A stretch of 64,000 nucleotides of DNA from NCBI GenBank assembly GCA_029962745.1, contig CM057154.1:26438970-26502969 (forward strand). Direction: 5' to 3'. The notes under the pieces were generated by a model. It had not been told where the DNA came from, did no database searches, and saw nothing but the letters and a program-made list of their open reading frames with translations. A program made the translations under genes and the position numbers. Below, piece by piece: positions 46,744 to 59,036 of this stretch. Source of the DNA: Echinometra lucunter (taxonomy: Eukaryota > Echinodermata > Echinoidea > Camarodonta > Echinometridae). Numbering within the stretch: the stretch's first letter is position 1; each line of letters begins with the position of its first letter.

Positions 46744-46766
46744 ATATATGTATAAAATTTTACGAA

Positions 46767-47150
46767 AATGATTTCTCTCTAACTTTCAATGGTCAGAACA
46801 TATCTCGGGTTTCGGTTGTTAAATTTCTTGGTGTGTACATCTACGATAAATTGACTTGGCATGAACACATTGGTGTCGTGTGCAATCGCATTGCAAAATG
46901 TGTGGGTGTTCTTTTTCGGCTAAAACATTTCCCTATATATTTTGATTATGTGACATCATTCAATGATTTTGTCACACATGAATTACTGTAACTTTGCTTG
47001 GGCAAATGAGAATGATTATTCTATTTCTAAACTATTTGTACTTCAGGAAAAAAAGCAATTCGCGTAATTTCTAAAGTGCCATATAATGCCCTCTCATTAC
47101 TACTTTTTAATCAGTTAAATATTTTGAATATTGCTATTTTCATGTTTATG
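46767..47150 (+). pseudogene. Non-LTR retrotransposon reverse-transcriptase fragment
   Basis: The frame from 46767 reads SVVKFLGVYIYDKLTWHEHI, then VCNRIAKCVGVLFRLKHFP, and stops at TAA (46989-46991). A shift continues with MNYCNFAWAN and LFVLQEKK. 'FLGV.I...L.W..HI...' and 'YCN..W.N......L..LQ.KA' are signatures of the RT-to-thumb region of Jockey/CR1/RTE-type LINEs. Frameshifts and missing ends show it is dead. It abuts the PLE remnant in opposite orientation. Confidence 0.8.
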
Positions 47151-47595
47151 TCTTAGGTCTACCGGTACGTATTATTTTGGAAAAAAATGTACTAAACCAG
47201 AATGGGTACTGTCAATAGTCCAATCTCCATCAAACGTACAGTGGGGGCATATAGGCATATGGAGGAGGCTAGGGGTTGACCCGCTCCCCCCCTCCCATAA
47301 AAAAAACACACACATCACATTAAAAAGTTTTTTAAAATAATTCATTCCGGAATCTGCCACCTCATGTTTGACATGTTTGAGCAGTGAAATATTTTCTTTG
47401 TAATTTATAATTTTCATCTAGCTTTCTTATGAATAGATTATATCTTTAGTGAAATATCTTCCTTTTCTATCTCCTTACGCTCGCTTGCACAAATTAGAAG
47501 CTGAAAGCCTGAATTGGAAAAGTCTGTCCCATACGTAACGTTATTTTGTACACATGTAGGTGAAAAAAAAGAGAACTGAGAGGTCACTGACGTAA

Positions 47596-47972
47596 CTCAT
47601 ACTGCTTTCACACCAAGATACGATCGCTGCGACCGATGAAATCATAATGTGAAAGCATTTCATCGGTCGCTGCGACCGATCGTTTTGGTCAAAAACAATC
47701 GGTCGATGAGTACGGTCGCTGAGGTACTTCAGCGAGCGATCGCGACCGATGCAAGCTAGATGTGAAAGCACATCGTACTCAGCGACCGATCGAAATGCAA
47801 TGACCCCCATACATGCCTACGCACTATCTCTACTTCCGCTTCCGGCTAGGTCAGCTATACAGCGACCGATCGCTCTGGGCCTGACCACATTTTGACGGAG
47901 GTGTGAAAGCACGTCCGATCGGTCGCTGGGTACGGTCGCAGCGACCGTACCTTGATGTGAAAGCAGTATGAG
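47596..47972. mobile_element. MITE, 377 bp, with GCGACCG-rich interior
   Basis: CTCATACTGCTTTCACA at the left is perfectly inverted at the right (TGTGAAAGCAGTATGAG). Inside, TGTGAAAGCA recurs three more times with GCGACCGATCG-type palindromes. No transposase. Target duplications are not obvious. Confidence 0.9.
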
Positions 47973-48059
47973 ATACATTTTGGTCCGCTGATGAAAATAA
48001 TTAAGAACCCCAGAAATAAAGTGACAGCTACATGTTTTTCTGGTTCGCTGTAAAATTTC

Positions 48060-48240
48060 AGAAGTGCAAATGTCAGAGGTAAAAATGTCAGAAGTGCAAA
48101 TGTCAGAGGTAAAAATGTCAGAAGTAAAAATGTCAGAGGTAAAAATGCCAGAGGAAAAATATTTCAGATGTAAAAACATTAGAGGAAGAAATATCAGAGG
48201 TAAAATGCAAAAGCTAAAAATGTCAGTGCTGAAAATGCCG
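48060..48240. repeat. 14-15-bp minisatellite (AAATGTCAGAGGTAA)
   Basis: About a dozen units of AAATGTCAGARGTAA-type sequence; the first eight or so are regular and the later ones degenerate. Both strands are open in one frame because the period is mostly a multiple of three. A protein is not supported. Confidence 0.9.
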
Positions 48241-49178
48241 AAGTGAATGAATGGTTTACATGTAAGAATAGTGAATTAAAAATCATGGAGAGCAGGAGAC
48301 ATTAAAAATTGATAATGTATAACTTGAATGATCACAATATATACTCTCTGTAAGCCAACAGTGTATGTGTAGTCACTCAATCGAATGGCCTTCCTGCCTT
48401 CATTTGATGTGACAGTGGTGGTGTTGCCCTATTCATAAACATCTTTACTTTTTTTTTGGCGAGGAGAATATTCTGGTATGCGCGCATAGCAGTGTTTTGA
48501 TCTCCCCTAAACTCGTTTTTAGCCGACTCCAAATATACACGTATGTTCGTTAACCACACAACCAATGGGCATTCGAGGGCGCAGACATCTTGGCAGATAT
48601 ACAGGCATAGCCGCAAGAGGCCGAATTATTTAGTTGTTCTACCTAATATGGTAAAATGAGGACGCTGACGATGGTTTCTTGTTTGTTTGTTTTTTCATTC
48701 TCCTAATCTGAAATAAATTACTTAAAATTTTCAGTAAAATATTTGATAAGGGTTAGGAATGTTCTACTTATATACTTGGTCGTGTTTTTTTCCCGGCCTT
48801 ACATCCAAAAGGCCAATTTAGGCAATCACGAACCCCACGATTCACTTAAGACTCATTTGCTGATCGACGCACGTAAGCAAAATCACAATAAATCTGCTCT
48901 AATTAATATATTACTAATTTTAACCCACATAATCTAATTCATATGATTTTACTGGCACAGTGAATATCTTAGTTACTTTAAGGTACTATCTACCATGCTG
49001 TCGTGAAATTTGGTCATGTGTATTCAAGTCATTTCTTTAAAAAAACCAGTATTGGGCTTATATCTTTCAAAGCTGACCATTTTTATGCATATGCTGTACA
49101 TGTAGGCCTACAGTTTTCAAAAGGAAGATATAGATACACACTCCGAAATTTATGGCTCAATGACTTATCTCTGCTGTA

Positions 49179-49367
49179 TTGGGGGAGAAATGGCCGGAGA
49201 CGGCATGGTATAAAGCAATTTGCAAGCATGTTAGATGGAATATCATAAGTACAGATAACAATGACCCAGAAATTCATCCGAAGTGGATATGCACTTCACG
49301 AAGGAGTAGTTTGAAACTTAATCCTGAAATAAGGTGTTTGGCAAAAAGTCATATAACTCAACCCTGA
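49179..49367 (+). pseudogene. Fragment with faint similarity to RAG1-like N-terminal zinc region
   Basis: The frame encodes ICKHVRWNIISTDNN followed by DPEIHPKWICTS and then Arg-Arg. The pattern 'V-R-x-(6)-D-x(4)-IHP-x(2)-(F/I)C-x(2)-C' occurs in the zinc-binding region preceding the RAG1 core, and in RAG1-N-like proteins encoded by mobile elements of invertebrates. The second Cys of the last pair is Arg here, so the site would not bind zinc. Only ~60 codons are open and no neighbour supports a gene, so this is at best a decayed fragment. Confidence 0.25.
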
Positions 49368-52300
49368 TTCCTCAACGACCACCCCCTCTCAGCTCTATAT
49401 GGAATCAGAGGAATTCCCGTGTATTCAGGCAATCCTACTCGGCGAATCCCATGAAGCACCCATGTACGCCAAAACTGACATCTACAAAATTAATATGCCA
49501 TAGAAATACGCAGCAAAAATTGTCATTGTTCAGTTCATATTAACAGCCATTCTTGGGCATCACTGCCTCATGACCACACCGATTAGGCCTACACTCTAAC
49601 ATCTCCAATCAAAGACAGGCCCCTTAGGAACAATTTTTTTTTTTCACAGGGGGCGCTGAATCCTGAGCTTCATGTTAGTTTACACCCCCTTAAGCAAGCG
49701 GTGTTTCATAAATATTCGGGAAACCGAAGGGGGGGGGGGAGGATAAGGCCTAAATTTTTCGACAGTTATGTTGCATTATTATTCTAATCAAAGTACCCCC
49801 CTCATCTCTCACACAAAACACAAGAAATTATTTTCAAACAATATCATAGATGAACAGTAGATTTGTATTATCTTAATGGAACATTTGGGGGTGTTTTAAT
49901 TTTTTTTAATTTTTTTTTTTTTTTTGGGGGGGGGGGGGAGGATGACGCTTCTTTCTAGATTATGAACCTCTGTCACTGGACTTCCTGAAACTTTTTGTTA
50001 AGAAGATCAAAGTGTTATTTTTTTTCATCAAAATACACTGGGGGCTTATAAAATATCTGAAGCGGAACGAATGAGCCTAAAAAATTCATAAAATCATGTT
50101 TAAAGAAATGTTATGTTGTCATCAGAATACACTGTAGGCCCATTAGATATCTGAATAATATGGCCAACTTGCTGCCATATGGCTTTCTTCAGAAAATATC
50201 TGCCAACCGACTTGTAACTCCAAGTCAACTGAAAGGCTCTTCAATCTCCAGTAAAATAATTTGAAATGGTTGTGATGTATATGGATGTATTTTACATATG
50301 GGTTTTGCCAGAAATTAAATCAGAATAGAGTTTCATCAGCTTCATACTGTTTTTAAAATAATGATGTAACAACAGTTACTATGGTACCTGGACCTGAGTC
50401 TGAATAATATAGATTGCCATCGCATGCCCAAATGAAGTGTGTACCAAACTCTCCCAAGTTGACTACAGTATACAGATCTACATGTAGACTATCATGTAAT
50501 TTTGAGTACAAATATGTGCCTATGGCTTGCCTGTAGGTGGATCCAGGCAGGGGCGCCCAGGGCGTGCCCCCCCCCCTCTTTAATATTTCAGTTCCGTGAT
50601 TTTTTTTTTAACTCTTCAGATCACCTTGAATATAGCGCAGGCTTTAAAAAATTTCTTTGGTTTCAATGCCAAGTACATGGATATCGTTAATAGCTAGTAG
50701 CACACCATATTTTTATTGTAAGAAGCCTATATCACCTTACTTCAAGACTTTAATCATGATTAAGCGCGAACTTAGAGTTCTACCGAGACTATCAGTACAA
50801 TGTGTTTGAATTTTACTGACTGCATCGTCGAAAGTGACTATTTTTAATGAAATGACGCCGACCGTATTTTTAATATAGTGAATTAATCAACCTTGGTATA
50901 ATTATATTTAAGTTTTCTTAAAAGTGGCCCACTCCTGGTATGTTTTCCAAACACTGGTTAAGTTAGAGCTTTTCCTCTAAAAGTGTTCTTAAGATGCAAC
51001 TTTCGCACATGATTTTGTTTTCTTTTTGAAAAATTCCTTTACCGTAGGAGGGGGATACCCTCCTCCTGGAAGTGATGAAAAGAGACAAAATACATATCCC
51101 AGTACTGCTATATAAAGTCAATATTGCTTTAAAAATCGCAGGAGACAAAGCAAATGAGAAATAAGTATGGAATACAAATTATTCATGATTATTCAAAATG
51201 TTTAAAAACTATTTCTTTTCGAGAATTAAAGTAACTTCTGATCATATTCATTGAAAATAAGTACACTTTAATGAAAGAGCTTGATTCATGCATTCTCATA
51301 AATATTCATTTGTGTTTCATATTCCCGAGTGCACTCATTGGGAAAACCATATTTTTGAGGGGTGTTTTTGCTCATTAACGCACGGGAGGAGGTAATTATA
51401 GAAGTAATCTATCCCGGCGTTGTTCATTGAACCGGTTCAGTGATTCTCTTATTAACATTTCAATATGGCTCCTCTCGCGAAGTGAGTGGTGCAAGCATAC
51501 GTGTATAGCAGCAAACAAACGCCCAGTTCCCTCTCCGTGTTCAAGCTTTGGCTGCTTCACATGCACTGTGAAATATTATGTTTGACAATTTCAACAAGTG
51601 AATATAAATTCAATTTTCTATGGACAAGTGAAATTTTGGTGTTCATTATTTTCTTTGTGAGAGTAATGGGAAAATAAGTTTCAGGATTATATCTAAATGA
51701 TTTAAGAACTTAGTGGAATAACAGAATAGTAGATGGAAAAAAATGATTTACTAATTATTAAGTAATTTTGTTAATAAAATGATTCTGCAGCGTATCCGAT
51801 GGGATACTAAGGTCGAGAAATAGATTGAATTAGTTCAATTTTGCTTACTTCCTATTGCGTTCTTCCTTACGTACGAGGACAATGATATTCAGGCATTTCT
51901 TGCTCACATGCACCACGCTTGATTGGTTGTGCAGGAGGGGGGGGGGGGGGGGGGGGGGCTTACGAAGAGGAATGTGCATAATCGCACACTCGTGTGGAAT
52001 GTTTGTGGTCAGCTACTCATGTTACAAGCCTAAGATTTTTCACACCATCGTTTTTACAATGTTCATCCACGTACATTTTTTACTGTATCAAAGTTGTGTG
52101 ATATTTTGGGCATGATCCATGCAAATGAATCTATATTTTCATCCTTCGCTACATCCTCTTTCTTAATTCCCCTTATAATTTGATTCAGCTCAAGCGCCCA
52201 GGCCCAGGCTTCTCAATTGTCATGATGATTATAGGAAACTTCGGAAAAGCATGTGCAATAAACTTTCGCATTATAACAAATGAATACGGTTCCCAGTGCA

Positions 52301-53173
52301 GTTATGTACATAGGCCAACAAAAATAAACCAGAAGCTATAAAAATGGTTTTTCCTTGGCTGCTTCCCTCCCTCTCTCATGTACATTTATATTTCTACATA
52401 TGAAGAGTTTGTTTGCAAAAAGGGTTAGATCCACTTTTCATAGAGAAAAACGCATTTGTGTGCCAGGTTTTGTACAGGTGTCTATGGAAAAGTGAAATTA
52501 GGAAGAGCACATTTTCATGAGTGCTCTGAAAATTCAGCTTGGTAATTCAATTTGTTCAAATGACAGTTGAACAATGTTCTAATATCAATTACTCAATTTT
52601 TATTAAAAGTGGATCTAGCCCCTTTTGCAAACAAGTTCTTCATATGTAGAAACCTCATCTACTAAGAAAGGTGGGAGTAAATAGGCAAACTTTTCCATCT
52701 ATTATTTTTCAAAGATTCATCTCACAACATTATACATGTTTTAAGTCCCCCCCCCCCCCCCCGACAAAAATATTCAAGTATAATCATCATCGCCTTCCCC
52801 TTTCACATCGTTCAACACCTCTCGAAAGCCCTAACTCTCTTTTGGTTGTCCTTCAAAGATTTTGTTTCGTTTTGTTTTGTTTATATCTGTTATGTTTGGT
52901 TTTGGTGTTTGCTTTATTGTTTGCGTCTTCTCCGCAAGATGCCAAGTAATTGATGCTAAACCGTTACAAAGCAGATAACTGGGCGTTTGCTTGCTGATAT
53001 TTTAGGAGTATGTATACGAAAGAACAAAACACTGTGTATCAGATCTAATACATATCTGACAAATGTCATATTCAAAATAACTCACCGTACAGACAAACGG
53101 AAACTAACTTTTATATTAAGGGGTGTTCACACACAAGGTAAAAAGTGAGATTAAACAAGGCAAACGCCAAGCG

Positions 53174-54441
53174 TTGTCTCGCCTGCATATTGCAGTCATG
53201 AAGAGACTGCATGTCAAAACTATGCTATATGACTTCTGAGGCTGTCAGCAGTTTAGGGGGTGAATTGTGGTTCTGACAGTTTACATATGCAATAATGGTA
53301 TAGGCCTACTTTATCCCTAGGAAATCAGATAACACTAAGAATGCTGTTAATACTATGAAGCTATAATTATTTCCATGCAAGTAAGGAAATGAATGTTAGT
53401 GAAAAAGAATGTAACTGATAATAATGTGAGTAAAATTGTAAAATTAAATTAATTATTAAGGTGTTATGGCAAACTTATTGTTTGCAAAATGGTATGAATT
53501 TGGTGATTCCACGTCAAAGCTATAGAAAGTTATTAGGTGTACAACATAGCACAGTGCCAGTTATGAAAAGTTCATTGACCTTTGACCTTTGACCTTAATC
53601 AAATTCAACTCACATTCGAACTTGACCTGCTCCTTCAAGAGATGGACCTCTCATATGAATTTGGCAATCCTACCTCGAAGGTATAGAAAGTTATTGTGTG
53701 TACAACATAGCACAGTGCCAGTCATGGAAAGTTCATTGACCTTTGACCTCTGACCTTATTCAAATTCAACTCATACTCAAACTTGACCTGTGCCTTCAAG
53801 AGATGTGCCTCTGGTATAAATTTGGTGATCCCACCTCGAAGCTATAGAAAGTTATTGTGTGTACAACACAGCACAGTGCCAGTCATGGAAAGTTCATTGA
53901 CCTTTGACCTTTGACCTTAATCAAATTCGACTCATATTCGAACTTGACCTGCGCCTTCAAGAGATGGACCTCTGGTATGAATTTGGTGATTCCACGTCAA
54001 AGCTATAGAAAGTTATTAGGTGTACAACATAGCACAGTGCCAGTTATGAAAAGTTCATTGACCTTTGACCTTTGACCTTAATCAAATTCAACTCACATTC
54101 GAACTTGACCTGCACCTTCAAGAGATGGACCTCTCATATGAATTTGGTAATCCTACCTCGAAGGTATAGAAAGTTATTTTGTGTACAACATAGCACAGTG
54201 CCAGTCATGGAAAATTCATTGACCTTTGACCTCTGACCTTATTCAATTCAACTCATACTCAAACTTGACCTGTGCCTTCAAGAGATGTACCTCTGGTATG
54301 AATTTGGTGATCCCACCTTAAAGCTATAGAAAGTTATTGGGTGTACAACACAATTGTTGACGACGACGCCGACGACGCCGACGCCGGCGACACCGGAAAT
54401 AGTGATACCTATGTCTCGCTCCGCTACGCAGACGAGACAAA
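53174..54441. mobile_element. Satellite-bearing Helentron/Pearl-like element 2
   Basis: The left end TTGTCTCGCCTGC is matched inverted at the right (GCAGACGAGACAA). TGTCTCG...CGAGACA gives a terminal hairpin, preceded by a (GAC/GCC)n module at 54358-54395. The core (about 53496-54350) has five ~162-bp tandem units with TTCATTGACCTTTGACC, AACTTGACCTG and CTTCAAGAGATG. The same layout as 41623-43268, with a different core sequence, suggests one superfamily. Confidence 0.8.
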
Positions 54442-55576
54442 AATCGATTTTCGATTAGAATTTCGATTTCATTTTGTGTGTGGACGGAATAATCTCACTA
54501 ATAATCGCGATTTAGAAGTGCGATTTTTCAAAATAATCGCAATTATTTGCTGTGCGTTGTGTGTGTGAACGGAATCGCGATTAGAAAATCGGTCTTATCT
54601 ATCCCATCTTTCATTGCGCTTATGCGATCGATGCGCTATGCATGCAGTGTATGCGTAGACCTACAAGGAGTGTATGTTACGTAAAGGATGCATGCACTAT
54701 AATCAGGTAAGCACTGTACGCTATCTTGGTGCCGTTGATAGTAGAATTATGTCATAATTATTTAGTATTCAGTTATTGAGTTTGTTTCTGTGCTTTATAT
54801 ATAGACTGGGAGGCAGAGGGGGTTAACTTAGCAAAAAAAAATTAACCTTTTTTCATGGTCATAGCCGTAATCTATGGACAAAACTATAGTAGGAAATGCA
54901 CGTCTGCCGTGCTCTATGTGGTGGGGGCGGTCAGGAGGGGCCCCAAAATAGGTCCAAAAATTGAGCTAGATTAGCGAAAAAAATACTTTCTTGAAAACTA
55001 GTGGAAATTGGAGAGCATGACCCCCTGAATAATAAATGACCAATGCCATACATTTTAGGGGGTGGGTTGTGCCCACAAGAAACCCCCCAAATATCCAAAC
55101 ACCCTTTCCTTTGTGTACAACGGGAAAATAATAATTTCAGACAACGAGCTCGATAAGAAAAACAAATAGACCCCTTAAAACCTGGTGGAAATTGTTAAGC
55201 AAGACCCCCTATGTCATAAATGATCCTGCCAGACATTTTCAGTGGTGGGTTGTGCCCGCCAGAAGCTTCCAAAATAAAGTCAAAATGCTTCACCATTAAC
55301 GCTCAATAAAACATTGTAAACTTTATGGACTATAATTTCAAAACAAGTTACCCCCATGAAACCTAGCGGAAATACTCAAACTCGTTACTCTTCATAGTGG
55401 ATGTCCCCTGCCAGATATTGTCAGCGATGTTTTGTGTCCGCCAGAACCCCCAAACCAAGGGGAAATTATTAGAGAACAATAATCAAGCACAGATGCCATT
55501 CAATAGGTACTACCTTGATTTCATTAATAGCTATTACTTTGAAAAGTTAATCAACAATGAAGAATACTGAAAGACA

Positions 55577-55578
<2 letters not shown>

Positions 55579-55664
<86 letters not shown>
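55579..55664. repeat. (GT)n(GA)n microsatellite
   Basis: About 23 GT repeats (55579-55624) pass into about 17 GA repeats. It sits at the left edge of the LRR-exon array units, where other units have GAGACAAAGAGACAGAGAAG. Confidence 0.97.
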
Positions 55665-55666
<2 letters not shown>

Positions 55667-57110
55667 TTAGGAAAAGGAGGGAGAATGAGGATGAAGTATG
55701 TAAAACTGAAAAACAAAACCACGAAGTAAAATTCAACAAAAGATTTTCAAAATTGGAAAAATGTAGTAAAGATAAAAAAAATAAATTAAAACGAATACCT
55801 ACTCTTTTTATCATACTGAGAGAATTATTGCAAAGCGAATAGTTTCAAGATAATTCTTTGTTAAAAGTTAAAATAAAATGTTGTTCTCTTTGCAATGTAT
55901 ATCACATTTGTCATCTTAAAAAGATGGAGAGACCTATATCGTCACATAAAAATATAAACTGCATGAGAAAAGTAGATGAATGAATGAACGCACTAAAACT
56001 AGACAGATGTAGAATCTGGATATAAAAAACAATTACCTCTATTCCCTTTCCCATTATTCCTTTGTTATTACAGATATTGTAGTCATCATGTTTGGGGTAT
56101 GTGACTTGTATTAAAAAAAAACCTGTTGTGCATTGTTATTTGCACACAGTTTGAAAATGCGTAAAAAACCTGTTCTCAGCAGAAATGGTATATGGGTACA
56201 GGCACGACGGAAGTGTCCCATCTTAGGGGGGCAAACCTGGGGCAAACCTTTGGCAAACACTCTTGGGGGCCCACCTCAATCCTTTATGGGGGCCCATATC
56301 AAAGATGGGAAAGTCAGCTCAAATTAGATATTTTCCTCTACAAACTAATTTATCTACATCATGATAATTCTTGGCGTATCGTCAATAAATTTCAAATAAG
56401 ACCAACTCAGAATGCAAAAGAATCATGCCAGGAAAAAAACATAAACATTGTAGACTATTTCCAAACCCCACTTTAATTTGACCTTTGTCAGAAAATGTAT
56501 CGAGAAAGAAACCTATCATCACAACACACATAATCAGTATTACAAAGGAATTTTTTTTAAATCCCTCATGAGTACATAATCGGAATAACTAGCAATTTTA
56601 CAAAATCATGACCGTAGAGTCTATTCTATTCATTTAACATTCCCTTCCTATCAGCTCTTGAATCTGGTAGTGTGACAAGACAGGTTGAATCACGTGAATA
56701 TCAACATCCAAAAAAAAAATCCATGTCAAAATGAAATATATTCTGTTTATTCAGCATCATGATGTTGTCTCATTCATGTCATTATTGACACCCTTACTAA
56801 GACCAATGAAGCAACCTATTTTGAAGAATAATGGCAATGACGAACAGATTAAAAAATAGATTATGAGGGAGAGAGAGGTAAAGTTGAAATGAATAGGAAT
56901 GAAGGGAAAGAAAAAACATCCACTGATCTAAGATTTGGCAGAGCACATAGTCATGATAGCAATGAGAGGATGAAACAGAATTTAGTGCAGTAGTGCTTTA
57001 TCTCCTAAATCAGGTCATGTGATAGGGCAGTTTATCAAAGAGCAATAATCATGCATAGATAAACCGATCTGGGCTACATAGGGTAACATGTTCTCCAGAT
57101 CCAACTCTAT

Positions 57111-58013
57111 AGGCGCTTTCACACCTACCCGATCAGGAAAAATACCCGTAAATTACGAGAACTTGTTAAGGCCCCAAAATACCCGATAATTGTTCCGCAC
57201 TTTCACACCTACCCGAAGCCAGACCATTTCGGGGTAAGTTCTCGAAGTTACGAGCATGCGCAGAACGATTTATTTTGGAGACGAGGCTCGCGCTTAAATT
57301 CGCTCAGCTAGCTCAGCTCTTGCTATGATAGCGCTAGCTAGTTAGCTTGATGCAATCATCGATACGTCTCTACATATTGATGTACATTTGCAGTCTGATA
57401 ATCTCTCTTCAGAACTTTCGGTTTATTTTTTATTTCGAGAGGTATCCTCTAACCAGAGGCTGGCAAGTCTTGCAGCAAGCATATCGTAGATAGTCCCATT
57501 TCTTTGGCTGGAGGAGGACACTGCCGTGTACACCTCCTCCCCCCTCCACATCGCTATCAGCGATGATCAGAGGATGACATACTACTGTATCGATATATCA
57601 GAATAAATCATAAATAAAAAACAAGAAAAGGGGAACAAAACTTTACTTAAACAACAACGTAGCTAGAAATAGACAATACAAATCTCAAATCCAGAATGTG
57701 CGGGTACACAAACGATAACGACGTCCAATACGTACACACATACAGTACAGTACACGGTTCGTGCGCTAACGTTAGTGCTTGATGGAATAAGTTCTCGTAA
57801 TTTGCTTTCACATTACAAAAATCCCCGCGACCTTGGAGAAAGTACTCGTAATTTTGAGAAAGTACCTACTAGTTTACGGGTATTTTCTTTCGGGGATATT
57901 ACGCGTAATTTGGTTTCACACTGGCAAAATACCTGGTATTTTCTGATCGGGGTAGAAATACCCGATCTGAAAATACCTGGTATTTTCCTGATCGGGTAGG
58001 TGTGAAAGCGCCT
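57111..58013. mobile_element. Foldback/MITE-type element, 903 bp
   Basis: The left end AGGCGCTTTCACACCTACCC is inverted at the right (GGGTAGGTGTGAAAGCGCCT), and the TIR continues through GATCAGGAAAATACC. The direct repeat TAT flanks both sides (57108-57110 and 58014-58016). Subterminal copies of TTTCACAC.TACCCGA and of AATTACGAG/CTCGTAATTT recur inside. The middle is unique and non-coding. It interrupts an LRR-array unit. Confidence 0.88.
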
Positions 58014-58989
58014 TATGTTTTTTCCTCTTTTACGGCAAACAACCATGTTTTTTTGGCCTGATGATGCCAGATTGCTTCATCTATTAAATCAGGTCATGTG
58101 ACAAGACAGTTTATTAAAGAACAATAATCAAACTTTAAAAAAGTGAAGCAACATTGAAAAATATTGAGAGACAAAGAGACAGAGAAGTGAAGAAAGACAG
58201 AAAAGGAAAAAGAGGGAGAAGTATAATGGTGAAGTGTGTACATGTAAGAGCGAAATACAAAACCATAAAGCAAAATTTTAGAAAAGATATTCAAAAAGTT
58301 GAAAAATGTAATAAAGATGAAATAAATAATGAATAAATAAATACATACTCTTTTCCTTAAGTAAGAAAATTGTAGCAAAGCATCAAGTTGTCAAGATACA
58401 CTTTGTTAAAGTAACGATAAATAGTGTTTCTCTAAAGTGTCTAAGAGTGGAATACAAAACCATAAAGCAAAATTCAACAAAATATATTCAAAAAGTGGAA
58501 AAATGTAATAAAGATGAAATAATGAATGAAATAAATGAATATATACTCTTTTCCATATCAGGTGAGTGCATTCTTGCAAAGCATATAGTTGTCATGGTTG
58601 TCAAGATAATTCTATACACTTTGTTAAAAGTAACGTTAAATTGTGTTTCTCTTTGCACTGTGAGTTTATTCTGTAAATCACACTTTAAATTTGACCTTTG
58701 TCATCTAGATAGAGAGACATCTATCGTCACTTAAAAATATAAACTACGTGAGAAAAGTATTTAAAAAATGAATGCAAGCACTACAGCTAGACGGTTCTAG
58801 AATCTAGATCCAAAACGCTGGTCCATCCACATTACTGTTTTGTTATTGAAGATGTTGTCAGCACGATCGGGGTAATGTGACTTGTATTAAAAAAATTGTG
58901 AATTATCATTTGGACACAAATTTTCAGTTTTAATATGCGTTAATACATGGGAAAAACTTGTTCCCAGCAGAAATGGTATATGGGTATAC

Positions 58990-59036
58990 CTTTGATTTTG
59001 ATGCCTCAGATGCCATCGTAGAGAAGAACTCATCAC
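58990..59036 (-). pseudogene. Truncated LRR array exon
   Basis: Only the last ~15 codons of the array exon remain, with the AAG|GTATAC donor. At 59036 the sequence jumps from CATCAC in the exon to the GATCAGGGTAATG that normally lies in the adjoining intron. A shared CAC at the junction suggests deletion between short homologies. Confidence 0.85.

Larger units (their letters stand above)
45033..55550 (-). other. Long interval between LRR exons, filled with repeats
   Basis: If the array at 55.6-64 kb and the 41-45 kb exons form one gene, this is an intron. It holds the MITE, PLE, LINE and Helentron-like elements listed separately, G-run repeats (49735, 49920, 51935) and AT-rich DNA. 50700-53170 and 54600-55550 show nothing identifiable beyond G runs and AT-rich sequence. 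Confidence 0.5.

Noticed and set aside
48064..48246. Met-Ser-Glu-Val-Lys repeat frame
   Set aside because: Product of a 15-bp minisatellite; no gene context.
54341..54568. 75-codon frame with Asp/Ala repeats
   Set aside because: Comes from the GAC module at the end of the satellite-bearing element.
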